A stretch of 24,582 nt of DNA from Parvibaculum sp049651025 (GCF_049651025.1 NZ_JBASBH010000117.1:1-24582); one strand, 5' to 3'. Positions 1 through 8,366 are shown, numbered from the stretch's first letter. Numbers and translations are program-made. Notes: generated by a model not told the origin, from the letters alone.

Positions 1-559
1 TGCCGAGAATGGCAAGGCCACTGCCTTCCGCTGTCAGCCCTTGCGCCTCACGCAGAACCTGACCGCGCCGCGCCGCATCGCGCAGCAGCCATTCGATGCT
101 TGCGACGACGGCGGCATCGGCAAAAGCCGTCAGCGCTTCCGTCACCTCTTCCAGCGCCCATGCGCTCGTGACATCGGCAAATGCGATCAGCACGGCCGCT
201 TCGGACTTGGCGACACGCAAGGCGCGCATCACCTCGGCTTGCGTTTCAAGATCGGAGGCCGCGCGGGTGCGGGCAAGGAGCGCGTCGAATGTTGCGGATG
301 GAGGTTCGTCGAGAAGGCGCGGCAACCAGTGCGGATGCAGGCGAATGATGCGCGTCAGAAATGGGGAATTGCCGAAAAGACTGTCGATGACGCGGCGCGC
401 ATCGGCATCTTCGAGCAGAGCGGTGGCGCGTTGTCTGGTCGATGCGTCCTCGATCAAGGCGACCGACTGAACGAGGTCCTGCATCTCGGCAAGCGCGCGC
501 TCAGCGTCATAGGGCCTTGGCACCCTTGCCGACCGCTCGCGCAAATTCGCGCTCGTCAC
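1..559 (-). CDS. glnE: Glutamine synthetase adenylyltransferase/deadenylase, N-terminal part (cut by window edge)
   Basis: Only about 186 N-terminal residues are visible; the gene continues leftward out of the window. GlnE adds AMP to glutamine synthetase and removes it, under PII control, to match its activity to nitrogen supply. The visible part is helical and Ala/Arg/Leu-rich, with the N-terminal family features SPFLTRIIRLHPHWLPRLL (near residues 60-80) and a final GLAILG, which in GlnE leads into the GMGKLG stretch of the first nucleotidyltransferase domain. I chose a GTG start at 559 because a GGAG lies 7 bases upstream (567-570). It sits 61 bases downstream of the sensor kinase stop on the same strand, so read-through from the protease/two-component operon is possible. 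The synteny htrA-regulator-kinase-glnE is known from rhizobia. Family assignment is firm; the start is probable. Confidence 0.88.
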   Translation of the reverse strand, partial: MTSANLRERSARVPRPYDAERALAEMQDLVQSVALIEDASTRQRATALLEDADARRVIDSLFGNSPFLTRIIRLHPHWLPRLLDEPPSATFDALLARTRAASDLETQAEVMRALRVAKSEAAVLIAFADVTSAWALEEVTEALTAFADAAVVASIEWLLRDAARRGQVLREAQGLTAEGSGLAILG

Positions 560-620
560 TATGCGTCTCCCCGCTCGATTTCGCGAAAGAGTAGCAGATT
601 TCGGTGAGGCGCAATGTGTT

Positions 621-2012
621 TCAACGCGTCGCAGCCGGGAGCGACAGGGTGACCCGAAGACCCGGATAGTTATCCTCGAAATCGACGCGACCATTGTGAA
701 GCCGCGCGACGGCGGAGACGAGGCTCAGGCCGAGGCCGCTGCCCGGCGTATTGCGGCTCGCCTCAAGGCGCACGAAACGCTCCACCACACGGGCGCGCTC
801 ATGCGCGGGCACGCCCGGCCCATGATCGGCAACGGCGAACTGGACGCGTCCGCTTTCATCGAGGCGCGCCGAAACTTCGATGGTCGCCTCGGCGCCGGCA
901 TCCGTCGGCTTGCCGTGCTTGATCGCATTGTCGATCAGGTTGGTCAGGGCCTGCGACAACAATTCACGATTGCCGCGCACCTGCATGCCCTCGCGCGCAT
1001 CGACGACAATGGTGAGGCCGTTTTCCTCGGCCAGCGGCTCATAGAGTTCGGCGGCGTCACGAATGATGGCGGCGGGATCGACGCCGGTCATGGATTCGCG
1101 CAGCGATCCGGCTTCTGCGCGCGCGATCATCAGCAGCGCATTGAAGGTCGACAGAAGATTGTCCGCTTCCGCAATCGTGCGCTCGAGCACGTGACGATAT
1201 TCCTCCGGCGACACGTCCTGCAACAGCGTCACTTCCAGCCGGTTCCGCAGCCTGTTAAGCGGACTTCGAAGATCGTGGGCGACATTATCCGTCACCTGCC
1301 GCATGCCGATCATCAGCGCTTCGATCTGATCGAGCATCGCGTTGAGGTTCTGGCCAAGCTGGTCGAGTTCGTCGCCCGTGCCTGCAATCGGCAGACGGCG
1401 CGACAGATCGCCTTCCATGATGTCCTGACTCGATCGATTGATCTCATCGACGCGGGCCAGCATGTTGCGGCTCATGAAGAGCCCGCCGACAAGTCCGAGG
1501 GCGAGCGTCAGCGCGATAGCCCAGGCGAGAGCGCCCGTGATGAGGCTTTCAATCTCGCGTCGCTCCTGCACGTCGCGGCCGACAAGCAGGTAAAATCCTT
1601 CCGGCAGAAAGAAGGCGCGGGCGCGGGCGGCTTTCAGCTCGACGCCTTCCAGCGCGCGACGGCTATAGATGAAATCCATCCAGCCGTCAGCGCCGGGCGT
1701 CGCATTGGGGCGCGCATCGAGATTGCCCGCGAGCAACTGGCCGGACGGCCCGAGCACCAGATAAAGGCTTTGCCCCGGATCGCGCGAACGCTGGATAACG
1801 GTATGCACGAGAAGCGGCAGGCCGCCTTGCGCATATTGCTCCGCAAGCCCCGTAATTTCCGCCTGCACTGCCTCGTCCGTCTGGCGGACGAGGAAGCCCG
1901 CCGTGTTCCAGTAGACATAGGCCAGAAGCATGATTGCGGAGGCCGCGAATAGCCCCAGATACAGGACCGCGAGCCTGAAGGTGGATGTCTTGAGGAGATT
2001 AATCGGCAGCAC
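621..2012 (-). CDS. Envelope sensor histidine kinase (HAMP, HisKA, HATPase)
   Basis: A 463-residue inner-membrane sensor kinase, partner of the regulator encoded just upstream. TM1 is near residues 13-35, followed by a periplasmic region of roughly 110 residues. TM2 is near 157-180 and a HAMP linker near 180-235. The phosphoacceptor is His246 in AHDLRSPLNRL. The ATPase domain has the N box (LTNLIDNAIKHGK, Asn358/Asn362), G1 (DHGPG, 396-400) and G2 (GSGLGL, about 424-429). The proposed GTG start at 2012 overlaps the regulator's last codons by 14 bases and has no convincing Shine-Dalgarno sequence, so coupled translation is likely. The order protease-regulator-kinase implies a role in envelope stress or an envelope signal; the ligand cannot be read from the sequence. 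It resembles the PhoQ/RstB/CpxA group in layout. I give no gene name because several alphaproteobacterial systems look alike. Confidence 0.9.
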   Translation of the reverse strand: MLPINLLKTSTFRLAVLYLGLFAASAIMLLAYVYWNTAGFLVRQTDEAVQAEITGLAEQYAQGGLPLLVHTVIQRSRDPGQSLYLVLGPSGQLLAGNLDARPNATPGADGWMDFIYSRRALEGVELKAARARAFFLPEGFYLLVGRDVQERREIESLITGALAWAIALTLALGLVGGLFMSRNMLARVDEINRSSQDIMEGDLSRRLPIAGTGDELDQLGQNLNAMLDQIEALMIGMRQVTDNVAHDLRSPLNRLRNRLEVTLLQDVSPEEYRHVLERTIAEADNLLSTFNALLMIARAEAGSLRESMTGVDPAAIIRDAAELYEPLAEENGLTIVVDAREGMQVRGNRELLSQALTNLIDNAIKHGKPTDAGAEATIEVSARLDESGRVQFAVADHGPGVPAHERARVVERFVRLEASRNTPGSGLGLSLVSAVARLHNGRVDFEDNYPGLRVTLSLPAATR

Positions 2013-2676
2013 GTAGAGAATACCCGGCCCCTCGGACCGTGTGCAAAAGCGGCTGCTTGAAGTTCTTGTCGATCTTCGCCCTGAGCCGCGAGATATGCAC
2101 GTCGATCACATTTGTCTGAGGGTCGAAATGATACTCCCATACGTTCTCAAGCAACATGGTCCGTGTGACGACCTGATCTGCATGTTTCATCAGATATTCG
2201 AGCAGGCGAAATTCACGCGGCTGAAGGTCGATATCCTGCCCCGCCCGGCTGACCTTGCGGGCGAGGAGATCGACCTCAAGGTCGCCGACGGTGAGTTTCG
2301 TGCGGACCTGATCGGGGTTTGAACGGCGGACCAGCACCTCGATCCGCGCCAGAAGTTCGGCGAAGGCGTAGGGCTTCGTCAGATAGTCGTCGCCTCCCGC
2401 CTTCAGCCCCATGATGCGGTCATCCACCTCTCCAAGCGCGGAGAGGAAGAGAACCGGCGTCCGGTCATTTTCCGTGCGCAGCGTCGCGACGACGCTGAGC
2501 CCGTCGCGCTTGGGCAACATGCGATCGACGATGAGGACGTCGAAGGAGCCCGAGAGCGCGAGGGTGAGCCCCTCCTCGCCATCCGCCGCATGATCGACGA
2601 TATGGCCGCTCTCGCGCAGACCCTTCACGACATAGGCGGCCGCTTCAAGGTCGTCTTCGATGACGAGGATGCGCAT
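1999..2676 (-). CDS. OmpR/PhoB-family response regulator
   Basis: A 225-residue transcription factor. The receiver domain spans about residues 1-115: acidic pair Asp8/Asp9, phosphoacceptor Asp51 (VDRMLP), Ser79 at the conserved Ser/Thr position and Lys101 in the YLTKPYAF motif. A winged-helix DNA-binding domain spans about 128-222, with the family features LQPREFRLLEYLM, DVHISRLRAKID and TVRGAGYSL. It follows the protease stop by only 9 bases and overlaps the kinase start, so protease, regulator and kinase are probably one transcript. In this arrangement the protease is both an operon member and a plausible target. All key residues are present, so it should be functional. Which genes it controls is not shown by the sequence. 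Confidence 0.93.
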   Translation of the reverse strand: MRILVIEDDLEAAAYVVKGLRESGHIVDHAADGEEGLTLALSGSFDVLIVDRMLPKRDGLSVVATLRTENDRTPVLFLSALGEVDDRIMGLKAGGDDYLTKPYAFAELLARIEVLVRRSNPDQVRTKLTVGDLEVDLLARKVSRAGQDIDLQPREFRLLEYLMKHADQVVTRTMLLENVWEYHFDPQTNVIDVHISRLRAKIDKNFKQPLLHTVRGAGYSLRAAD

Positions 2677-2685
2677 GGCCTGCGC

Positions 2686-4173
2686 TTAACCCTTTTTGAT
2701 CGTCAGGGCGACGAAGCGCTGCTGATCCTGCGTGCGCAGAAGCAGGAGGACGGAAGACTTGTCCGCCTTCTTCGCCGCGCTTACGCCATCGACGATATCG
2801 CTCGGCGTTTTCACGTCGCGACCGGAAATCTTGACGATGACATCGCCGACCTGAATGCCCTTCTCGGCCGCTTCGCTGTTCTGATCGACGCTCTGAACGG
2901 CGACGCCAGCGGGCGTCGAGGTCAGGGCGAGGCCGAGGCTTTGCGTTGCGTTTTCGGTTGTCGGCGCGGTTTCGTCCGCAGACGCCGTTTCGATCTTGTC
3001 GGGGAAGGTTGCAATGGCGACGCTGATGCTCTTCGCCTTGCCGCCACGCCACAACACGATATCGGCCTTTGTGCCAGGACGCAGATCCGCAACGGTGCGG
3101 CTCACGGCGCGGACATCTTCCATGTCGGCGCCATTGACCTTGACGACGACGTCACCGGCTACAATGCCTGACTTCGCGGCGGGGCTACCGGGCGTTACCT
3201 CGGCGACGAGCGCGCCTTTGGGCTTGTCGAGCGAGAGGCTTGTCGCGAGATCGGCGTCGACAGGCTGAATGCTCACGCCGAGCCAGCCGCGTGTGACCTT
3301 GCCGTTTTCGCGAAGCTGCTTCACGACCTTTTCGGCAATGTTCGACGGGATCGCAAAGCCGATGCCGACGCTGCCGCCGGTCGGCGAGAAGATCGCCGTG
3401 TTCACGCCGATGACGTTGCCGTGAATGTCGAAGGTCGGGCCACCGGAGTTGCCGCGATTGATCGAAGCGTCGATCTGGAGGAAGTCGTCATAGGGGCCTG
3501 CGCCGATCTCGCGGCCACGCGCCGAAACGATGCCGCTCGTGACAGTGCCGCCAAGACCGAAGGGATTGCCGACCGCCAGCACCCAGTCGCCGACGCGCAG
3601 CTTGTCGCTGTCGCCGAAAGCCACATAGGGCATCGGCTTCGTCACCTTCACCTTGATGAGGGCGAGATCGGTCTTCTGGTCGCGGCCGACGAGGGTCGCT
3701 TTCATTTCAGTGCCGTCATTCTGCACGACGGTAATGTCCTTGCCGCCCTGTACGACGTGATTGTTGGTGACGGCATAACCGTCCGCAGTGATGAAGAAGC
3801 CCGAGCCTTGCGCCATGGCCTTGCGCTTCAGCGGCTTGCCGTCCGGGCCCTTGGGCTGAAGCTGCTTGAAGAATTTGTCGAAGGGGCTTCCGGGCGGGAA
3901 CGGCATGTCGGGCGCGTCAGCAGCGGTCACCGTTTCCTCTTCCACGACGCGAATGCTGACAACAGCGGGGGACACTTTCTCGACGAGATCGGCAAAACTC
4001 GGCAGCGCCGACAGCTCCGTTCGCTGCGAAGTCGGGGCGTTCAGAGGCGCGGTTTCCGCGAATGCGGGTGAACCCAATACGCCAAATCCGATTGCGCCAA
4101 CTGCCGCAAGCGCAGCCGCTGTGCGCATAAGCTTGTGTGTCGCAACACCGCCATCGCGCGCGCTGTTCGTCAT
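2686..4173 (-). CDS. degP: Do-family periplasmic serine protease (HtrA/DegP type)
   Basis: A 495-residue trypsin-like protease with two PDZ domains that degrades or refolds misfolded envelope proteins. A signal sequence covers about residues 14-39, ending SPAFA before Glu40. The catalytic triad is His139 (TNNHVV), Asp169 (TDLALI) and Ser243 (GNSGGP). PDZ1 is near 295-385 (GWLGVSIQPV onward) and PDZ2 near 410-490. The open frame extends 24 codons further upstream, but I place the start at the ATG at 4173 because an AGGAG lies about 8-9 bases before it and the N-terminus then begins just before the export signal. It is the first gene of the protease-regulator-kinase group and lies downstream of ccmH on the same strand, separated by 176 bases that contain an inverted repeat. 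DegP and DegQ cannot be told apart here, so the symbol is provisional. Confidence 0.93.
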   Translation of the reverse strand: MTNSARDGGVATHKLMRTAAALAAVGAIGFGVLGSPAFAETAPLNAPTSQRTELSALPSFADLVEKVSPAVVSIRVVEEETVTAADAPDMPFPPGSPFDKFFKQLQPKGPDGKPLKRKAMAQGSGFFITADGYAVTNNHVVQGGKDITVVQNDGTEMKATLVGRDQKTDLALIKVKVTKPMPYVAFGDSDKLRVGDWVLAVGNPFGLGGTVTSGIVSARGREIGAGPYDDFLQIDASINRGNSGGPTFDIHGNVIGVNTAIFSPTGGSVGIGFAIPSNIAEKVVKQLRENGKVTRGWLGVSIQPVDADLATSLSLDKPKGALVAEVTPGSPAAKSGIVAGDVVVKVNGADMEDVRAVSRTVADLRPGTKADIVLWRGGKAKSISVAIATFPDKIETASADETAPTTENATQSLGLALTSTPAGVAVQSVDQNSEAAEKGIQVGDVIVKISGRDVKTPSDIVDGVSAAKKADKSSVLLLLRTQDQQRFVALTIKKG

Positions 4174-4239
4174 GTAGGAAACTCCTGTGACTGGGTATTG
4201 CCGAATGTGTCCGGTCCACCAAATGTGGCCATCGTACCT

Positions 4240-4273
4240 TACCAATTCATGTCTAAAACATTACAGATTGGTA
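4240..4273. repeat. Nested inverted repeat between ccmH and the htrA gene
   Basis: Seven-base perfect arms (TACCAAT at 4240-4246, ATTGGTA at 4267-4273) enclose a second short inverted repeat, ATGT/ACAT, giving a two-tier palindrome in an AT-rich stretch between the ccmH stop (4350) and the htrA start (4173). No T-run follows on the leftward strand, so it is not a textbook intrinsic terminator. It could be an operator in the htrA promoter or a weak RNA hairpin ending ccm transcripts. Which is an inference. Confidence 0.45.
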
Positions 4274-4349
4274 TGGCTGAATAATGGCGGAAAATCGAAC
4301 ACCGCCCGGCAATTTCGGCTTAGGCCAAAGGAGACAGTCAGGCTCCGGC

Positions 4350-4808
4350 CTATTCAGTCCCGTTCATCAGCCGGTCGATCCGGGCTTTTTCCGCAGGATC
4401 AAGCGCTTGAAGGGGATCGGAGCGGCGACGGCGGAAAACCATGACGAAGCCCCCTACCCCGATCAGCAGCACGGCCGCCGGTGCAAACCAGAGCAACCAG
4501 GTCACCGGCTCGAAGGGCGGGCGCAAAAGGACGAACTGTCCGTAGCGCGCGACGATGAAGTCCAGCACCTGCTGGTCCGTGTCGCCCGCGGTCAATCGAT
4601 CACGGACGAGGTGACGAAGGTCGCGAGCGAGATCGGCATCGGAATCGTCGATCGACTGGTTCTGGCAAACGAGGCAGCGCAGCTCCTTCGATATCTCTCT
4701 CGCGCGGGCTTCGAGCACCGGATCGGCCAGCTTTTCACTGGGCTCAACGGCGAGCGCGGGACCGAACGCGGCAAAGAGAAAGAGGAAGGCAAAGAAAGCG
4801 GCGCGCAT
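4350..4808 (-). CDS. ccmH: Cytochrome c maturation protein CcmH/CycL
   Basis: A 152-residue thiol-reductase-like subunit of the CcmFH(I) haem lyase, which keeps apocytochrome CxxCH thiols reduced for haem attachment in the periplasm. An N-terminal signal covers residues 1-20. The conserved LRCLVCQNQS motif carries the redox pair Cys45/Cys48, followed by a three-helix domain. A single C-terminal TM helix is near residues 103-126 (VTWLLWFAPAAVLLIGVGG), then an Arg-rich cytoplasmic tail. The length is typical for the short alphaproteobacterial form without a TPR extension; the TPR partner is the separate CcmI-like gene at 8367-9494. It begins 4 bases after the ccmF stop and is the last of the ccm genes here. 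Confidence 0.95.
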   Translation of the reverse strand: MRAAFFAFLFLFAAFGPALAVEPSEKLADPVLEARAREISKELRCLVCQNQSIDDSDADLARDLRHLVRDRLTAGDTDQQVLDFIVARYGQFVLLRPPFEPVTWLLWFAPAAVLLIGVGGFVMVFRRRRSDPLQALDPAEKARIDRLMNGTE

Positions 4809-4812
4809 CGCC

Positions 4813-6798
4813 TCACTCCGCCGGGCTGGGGGCGAGGCGGGAACGGCGTGCGCGCGAGGGCGCGCCGACGCGGTAGGGCCTGTCCGTCAGCGAGACGAGG
4901 CCGCCTGCCGCCATGATCATCGCGCCGATCCAGATCCAGGGCGCGAAGTTGTTCTCATAGGCACGGATCGTCCAGCCGCCGTGACCATTATCATCGCCGA
5001 TGACGATATAGAGATCGGACATGCCGTTGGTGCGGATCGCCGCTTCGGTCTTCTCCTGCCGCTCGACCGGGAAGCGGCGCTTCTCCGGCAGCATGAAGCC
5101 GAGATCGCGTTCGCCTTTTTTCACATGGACGACGCCGACCAGCGCTTCGTAATTCGGCCCCTGACGCAGGCCGACTTTTTCAAGCGTGAGCGTGTAGCCG
5201 GAAAGTTCGGCGCTTTCGCCCTCCTTCAGCGCAGTCACAAGTTCCGTCCGCCATGCCGTCATGCCGACGACGCCCGCCACGACGATGCCGAGGCCGCCAT
5301 GGGCCAGCGCCATGCCCCATTGGGCGCGCGGCAGATGGCGGGCCTTGCGGAGCGACTTGCCGATGGGGCTTCCGAAAAGCCCGATGCGCCACGCGAGTTC
5401 AAAGAAGGCGCCCGCGACCAGCCATGTGGCGAGACCCATGCCGAGCGCAGCGAGCCAGGGCCCTTTGCTGACGAAAGCAAGCACAGCAATGCAGACGAGG
5501 AAGGCAAGCGCTGCCGCGCCCATCAGACGCTCAAGCGCCGCGACAAGATCGGCGCGCTTCCAGCCGAGCAGCGGCCCGAGCGGCACGAGGCAAAGCAGCG
5601 GCACCATGATCGGCACGAAGGTGAGATTGAAGAAAGGCGGGCCGACGGTGATCTTCGGGCCGTCCACCGCATCGAGGAACAGCGGATAAAGCGTGCCGAT
5701 GAAGACGGCGGCGGCAGCGGCGGAGAGCAGCAGATTGTTGACGATCAGCGCACCTTCGCGGCTCATCGGCGCGAACATGCCTTCCGCCTTCAGCACATGG
5801 GCACGCCAGCCGTAAAGCGTCAGCGCACCGCCGACGAAGACCGTGACGATGCCCAGAATGACGACGCCGCGCATCGGATCGCTGGCGAAGGCATGGACGG
5901 AATTCAGCACTCCGGAGCGCACGAGGAATGTGCCGACCAGCGAAAGCGAGAAGGCGATGATGGCCAGCAATATGGTCCAGCTTTTCAGCGCGCCGCGCTT
6001 TTCAGCGACGATGGCGGAATGGAGAAGCGCGGTCGCGACGATCCACGGCATCAGCGAGGCGTTTTCGACCGGGTCCCAGAACCAGAAGCCGCCCCAGCCC
6101 AGCGTGTAATAGGCCCACCACGAACCCATGGCGATGCCGATGGTGAGCGCGGTCCATGCGCCGAGCGTCCATGGGCGCACCCAGCGTGCCCAGCTTGCAT
6201 CGACGCGGCCTTCGATCAGCGCGGCGATGGCGAAGGAGAAGGCCATCGAAAGACCGACATAGCCCGCATAGAGAAATGGCGGGTGGAAAGCGAGGCCGGG
6301 GTCCTGCAACAGCGGATTGAGGCCGCGTCCTTCGAAGGGTGCAGGATCGAGGCGGAGGAATGGATTGGAGGTGAAGAGAATGAAGGCGATGAAGGCAACC
6401 GCGATCGACGCCTGCACGGCCAGCACGCGGGCGCGCAAGGGAGCAGGAAGGTTGCTGCCGAAAACCGCGACGAGCGCGCCGTATAGAGCGAGGATCAGCA
6501 CCCAGAGAACCATCGATCCTTCATGGTTCCCCCAGACGCCGGAAATCTTGTAAATGAGCGGCTTCGTCGAATGCGAGTTCTCGGCAACGAGGCTGATCGA
6601 AAAATCCGATACGACGAAGGCATAGACCAGAACGCCAAAGGCGAAGGCGATGAGCACGAATTGCGCGATAGCGGCGCTGCGCGCAACACCCATCAAACCC
6701 TCGTCGCCGCGATGCGCGCCGATCATCGGGACAACCATCTGCACCAGCGCAACCGCGAAGGCGAGTACGAGCGCGAAATGTCCCAGTTCAGCGATCAT
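4813..6798 (-). CDS. ccmF: Haem lyase CcmF/CycK
   Basis: A 661-residue polytopic inner-membrane protein, the core of the cytochrome c haem lyase that takes haem from CcmE and ligates it to apocytochromes. The tryptophan-rich WWD signature of the haem-handling protein family is at about residues 227-252 (WWAYYTLGWGGFWFWDPVEN). Conserved stretches also include GVWGNHEGSM (about 88-97) and HPPFLYAGYVG (about 172-182). There are many TM segments, a large soluble loop near residues 535-625 and a final TM helix near 630-645. The length is normal for the family. The start ATG overlaps the ccmE stop by four bases (ATGA), so translation is coupled, and ccmH follows 4 bases after the stop. Assignment is firm. 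Confidence 0.96.
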   Translation of the reverse strand: MIAELGHFALVLAFAVALVQMVVPMIGAHRGDEGLMGVARSAAIAQFVLIAFAFGVLVYAFVVSDFSISLVAENSHSTKPLIYKISGVWGNHEGSMVLWVLILALYGALVAVFGSNLPAPLRARVLAVQASIAVAFIAFILFTSNPFLRLDPAPFEGRGLNPLLQDPGLAFHPPFLYAGYVGLSMAFSFAIAALIEGRVDASWARWVRPWTLGAWTALTIGIAMGSWWAYYTLGWGGFWFWDPVENASLMPWIVATALLHSAIVAEKRGALKSWTILLAIIAFSLSLVGTFLVRSGVLNSVHAFASDPMRGVVILGIVTVFVGGALTLYGWRAHVLKAEGMFAPMSREGALIVNNLLLSAAAAAVFIGTLYPLFLDAVDGPKITVGPPFFNLTFVPIMVPLLCLVPLGPLLGWKRADLVAALERLMGAAALAFLVCIAVLAFVSKGPWLAALGMGLATWLVAGAFFELAWRIGLFGSPIGKSLRKARHLPRAQWGMALAHGGLGIVVAGVVGMTAWRTELVTALKEGESAELSGYTLTLEKVGLRQGPNYEALVGVVHVKKGERDLGFMLPEKRRFPVERQEKTEAAIRTNGMSDLYIVIGDDNGHGGWTIRAYENNFAPWIWIGAMIMAAGGLVSLTDRPYRVGAPSRARRSRLAPSPAE

Positions 6799-7271
6799 GG
6801 CGTTTGGGTCTTTTCTGCGTCGGGCTTTGGCGTCCCGGCGCCTTCCTGCCAGCGTCCTGCCTTTTTGAGGCTCGCCTCGACTTCAGGCGGCATGTATTTT
6901 TCGTCGTGCTTTGCCAGCACCGTGTCGGCGGTGAATGCGCCGTCGGGGCTGAACGTGCCTTCGGTCACGACGCCCTGCCCTTCGCGGAACAAGTCCGGCA
7001 GAATTCCCGTGTAGGTGACAGTGACCGTCTTTGCGTAGTCGGTGACGTTGAAGCTCACCGTGGTTGGGCCCGTGTGGCGGAGCGTGCCTTCCTCGACCAT
7101 GCCGCCAAGGCGGATGCGTGCGCCGGGGCCGATGTCGCGTTCGGCCACTTCGCTCGGACTGTAGAAAAACACGATATTGTCGCGCATGGCATTGAGCACC
7201 AGCCCAATGGCGCCCGCCAGAATGGCAAGACCCAGCACAATAAAGGCGGCGCGGCGATTTTTGCGCGTCAT
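6795..7271 (-). CDS. ccmE: Haem chaperone CcmE/CycJ
   Basis: A 158-residue membrane-anchored periplasmic haem chaperone that carries haem covalently between the CcmABCD loading complex and CcmF. A TM anchor covers residues 8-28, followed by an OB-fold barrel with GARIRLGGMVEEGT and VTYTGILPDLFREGQGVV. The covalent haem-binding His122 and the axial Tyr126 lie in the characteristic HDEKYMPPEV stretch. The frame is open for 22 codons upstream, but that extension is Pro/Cys-rich and unlike the family; the ATG at 7271 puts the basic MTRKNRR directly before the TM helix. The Shine-Dalgarno sequence there is weak (GAAG 5 bases upstream). It overlaps ccmF by ATGA and is separated from ccmI by an inserted gene. 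ccmABCD are not in this window. Confidence 0.94.
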   Translation of the reverse strand: MTRKNRRAAFIVLGLAILAGAIGLVLNAMRDNIVFFYSPSEVAERDIGPGARIRLGGMVEEGTLRHTGPTTVSFNVTDYAKTVTVTYTGILPDLFREGQGVVTEGTFSPDGAFTADTVLAKHDEKYMPPEVEASLKKAGRWQEGAGTPKPDAEKTQTP

Positions 7272-7373
7272 GCTTGCTTCGAGGCTCCCGGCATTGTCAC
7301 TTGCGCACAGGTATAGCCGGGGCGGCGGCGGCCTCAAACCGCCAAATGGTCGCGCGGAGCGGTCGCGGCGGGG

Positions 7374-8306
7374 CTAGAACCCCAGAATCGTCCGGGTGGC
7401 GGGGCCAGCTATGCCATCGGCGACGATGCCGTTTTCCTCCTGCCAGGCTTTCAACGCGCCATCCAGCCCCTCGTCGAAGACCCCGTCGCTGTTGACCGCA
7501 TAACCCTCTCGCGTCAGGGCCTTTTGCAAGGCTTTGACATCATTCCCGGTCATGGGCGGATTGGTGAGGCGAAGGTTGCGTGTCGCCGCATCGTTTGCCG
7601 ACACCAGGACCGGCGCGCGGCAGGAAAGCGCCGCCTCATCGACCGAGACGCCGCAGACCGACATGGGAACGCCAAGCGTCCAGTTGCCGTTCTTGATGAG
7701 GGTGTTGAAAGCGTCCATGCGATAGACGGTGCGACGGAGCAGCGTGTTGGAATGGGTGGCGAGCCAGTTGCGCCGTTCGGCGACATAGGCGGGCACCCAT
7801 TTTTTCTCGCCCGCCCTGGCCGGATCGCCGACGCGCTTCGTCGTCAGATCACGAATCGTGCCCCATGAGCCGTGGATGAGGCTGTCGTAAACGACCGCCG
7901 TTGAAAGAGGCGCGGCGAAACCCAGCGCCGACGCGGCCTTGGCCGCCGGGCTCCAATAGACACGGTCGAAAAATGCATCCTGCGCATCCTGCATGACCGG
8001 ATCGCCGCCCGCTTCCGTCAGCAAGGCGCGCAGCGTCGCGTCACGGTCGAGCGACAGGTCGATATCGGCGAGGCGTTTCAGATAGGGCTTCAGCGCGCGG
8101 CCGCATGCAGCATTCGGCGCGTCGCAATAGGACTTGATAAGCAGATAGAGATTGCCGCTGCCAAGCGTCGTTTGCGAACGGCCATAGGTGAGATGGCCCG
8201 GATCGCCCGCCAGAAGCGTGACGCGTGCGTAATCGCCCAGCGTCTTTCCCGTCTCGAAAATATTGACGATGGCCTGAGCGGCCTGTTTCTGTAGTTCCGA
8301 CAGCAT
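7374..8306 (-). CDS. GH46 chitosanase-like hydrolase with C-terminal peptidoglycan-binding domain
   Basis: A 310-residue two-domain protein. Residues 1 to about 200 resemble glycoside hydrolase family 46 (lysozyme-like fold). Glu18 (NIFETG) and Asp35 (AGDPGHLTYGRSQ) match the positions of the family's general acid and base, and DRVYWSP (about 114-120) and YDSLIHGSWG (about 130-139) match family landmarks (DRVYFDP and YDAIVMHG-type). Residues about 240-310 form a PG_binding_1-type domain (DVKALQKALTREGY...DGIAGPATRTILGF). No signal peptide or TM helix is visible at the N-terminus. It sits in the ccm cluster between ccmI and ccmE, same strand, 60 bases after the ccmI stop and 102 before ccmE, with no clear terminator on either side. 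The substrate (chitosan or peptidoglycan) is not determined. The absence of an export signal recalls holin-dependent endolysins. Confidence 0.8.
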   Translation of the reverse strand: MLSELQKQAAQAIVNIFETGKTLGDYARVTLLAGDPGHLTYGRSQTTLGSGNLYLLIKSYCDAPNAACGRALKPYLKRLADIDLSLDRDATLRALLTEAGGDPVMQDAQDAFFDRVYWSPAAKAASALGFAAPLSTAVVYDSLIHGSWGTIRDLTTKRVGDPARAGEKKWVPAYVAERRNWLATHSNTLLRRTVYRMDAFNTLIKNGNWTLGVPMSVCGVSVDEAALSCRAPVLVSANDAATRNLRLTNPPMTGNDVKALQKALTREGYAVNSDGVFDEGLDGALKAWQEENGIVADGIAGPATRTILGF

Positions 8307-8366
8307 GTCCCCACCCCATTTCGCGAATCTGCGGCCATCCTAGCCGAGAGTTCGGTAGGCAGAGGA

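Noticed and set aside
561..1952. Long rightward reading frame of 463 codons opposite the sensor kinase
   Set aside because: It mirrors the kinase gene in the opposite strand; the Arg/His/Gln-rich translation has no domain or membrane character, whereas the leftward frame has all kinase motifs.
4981..6486. Rightward 501-codon frame opposite ccmF
   Set aside because: Translation is a charged, low-complexity mixture typical of antisense frames in GC-rich DNA; ccmF is unmistakable on the other strand.
7320..7350. Possible terminator between the GH46 gene and ccmE (GGCGG/CCGCC)
   Set aside because: The stem is only 5 bp and no T-run follows on the leftward strand, so it cannot support a terminator call.
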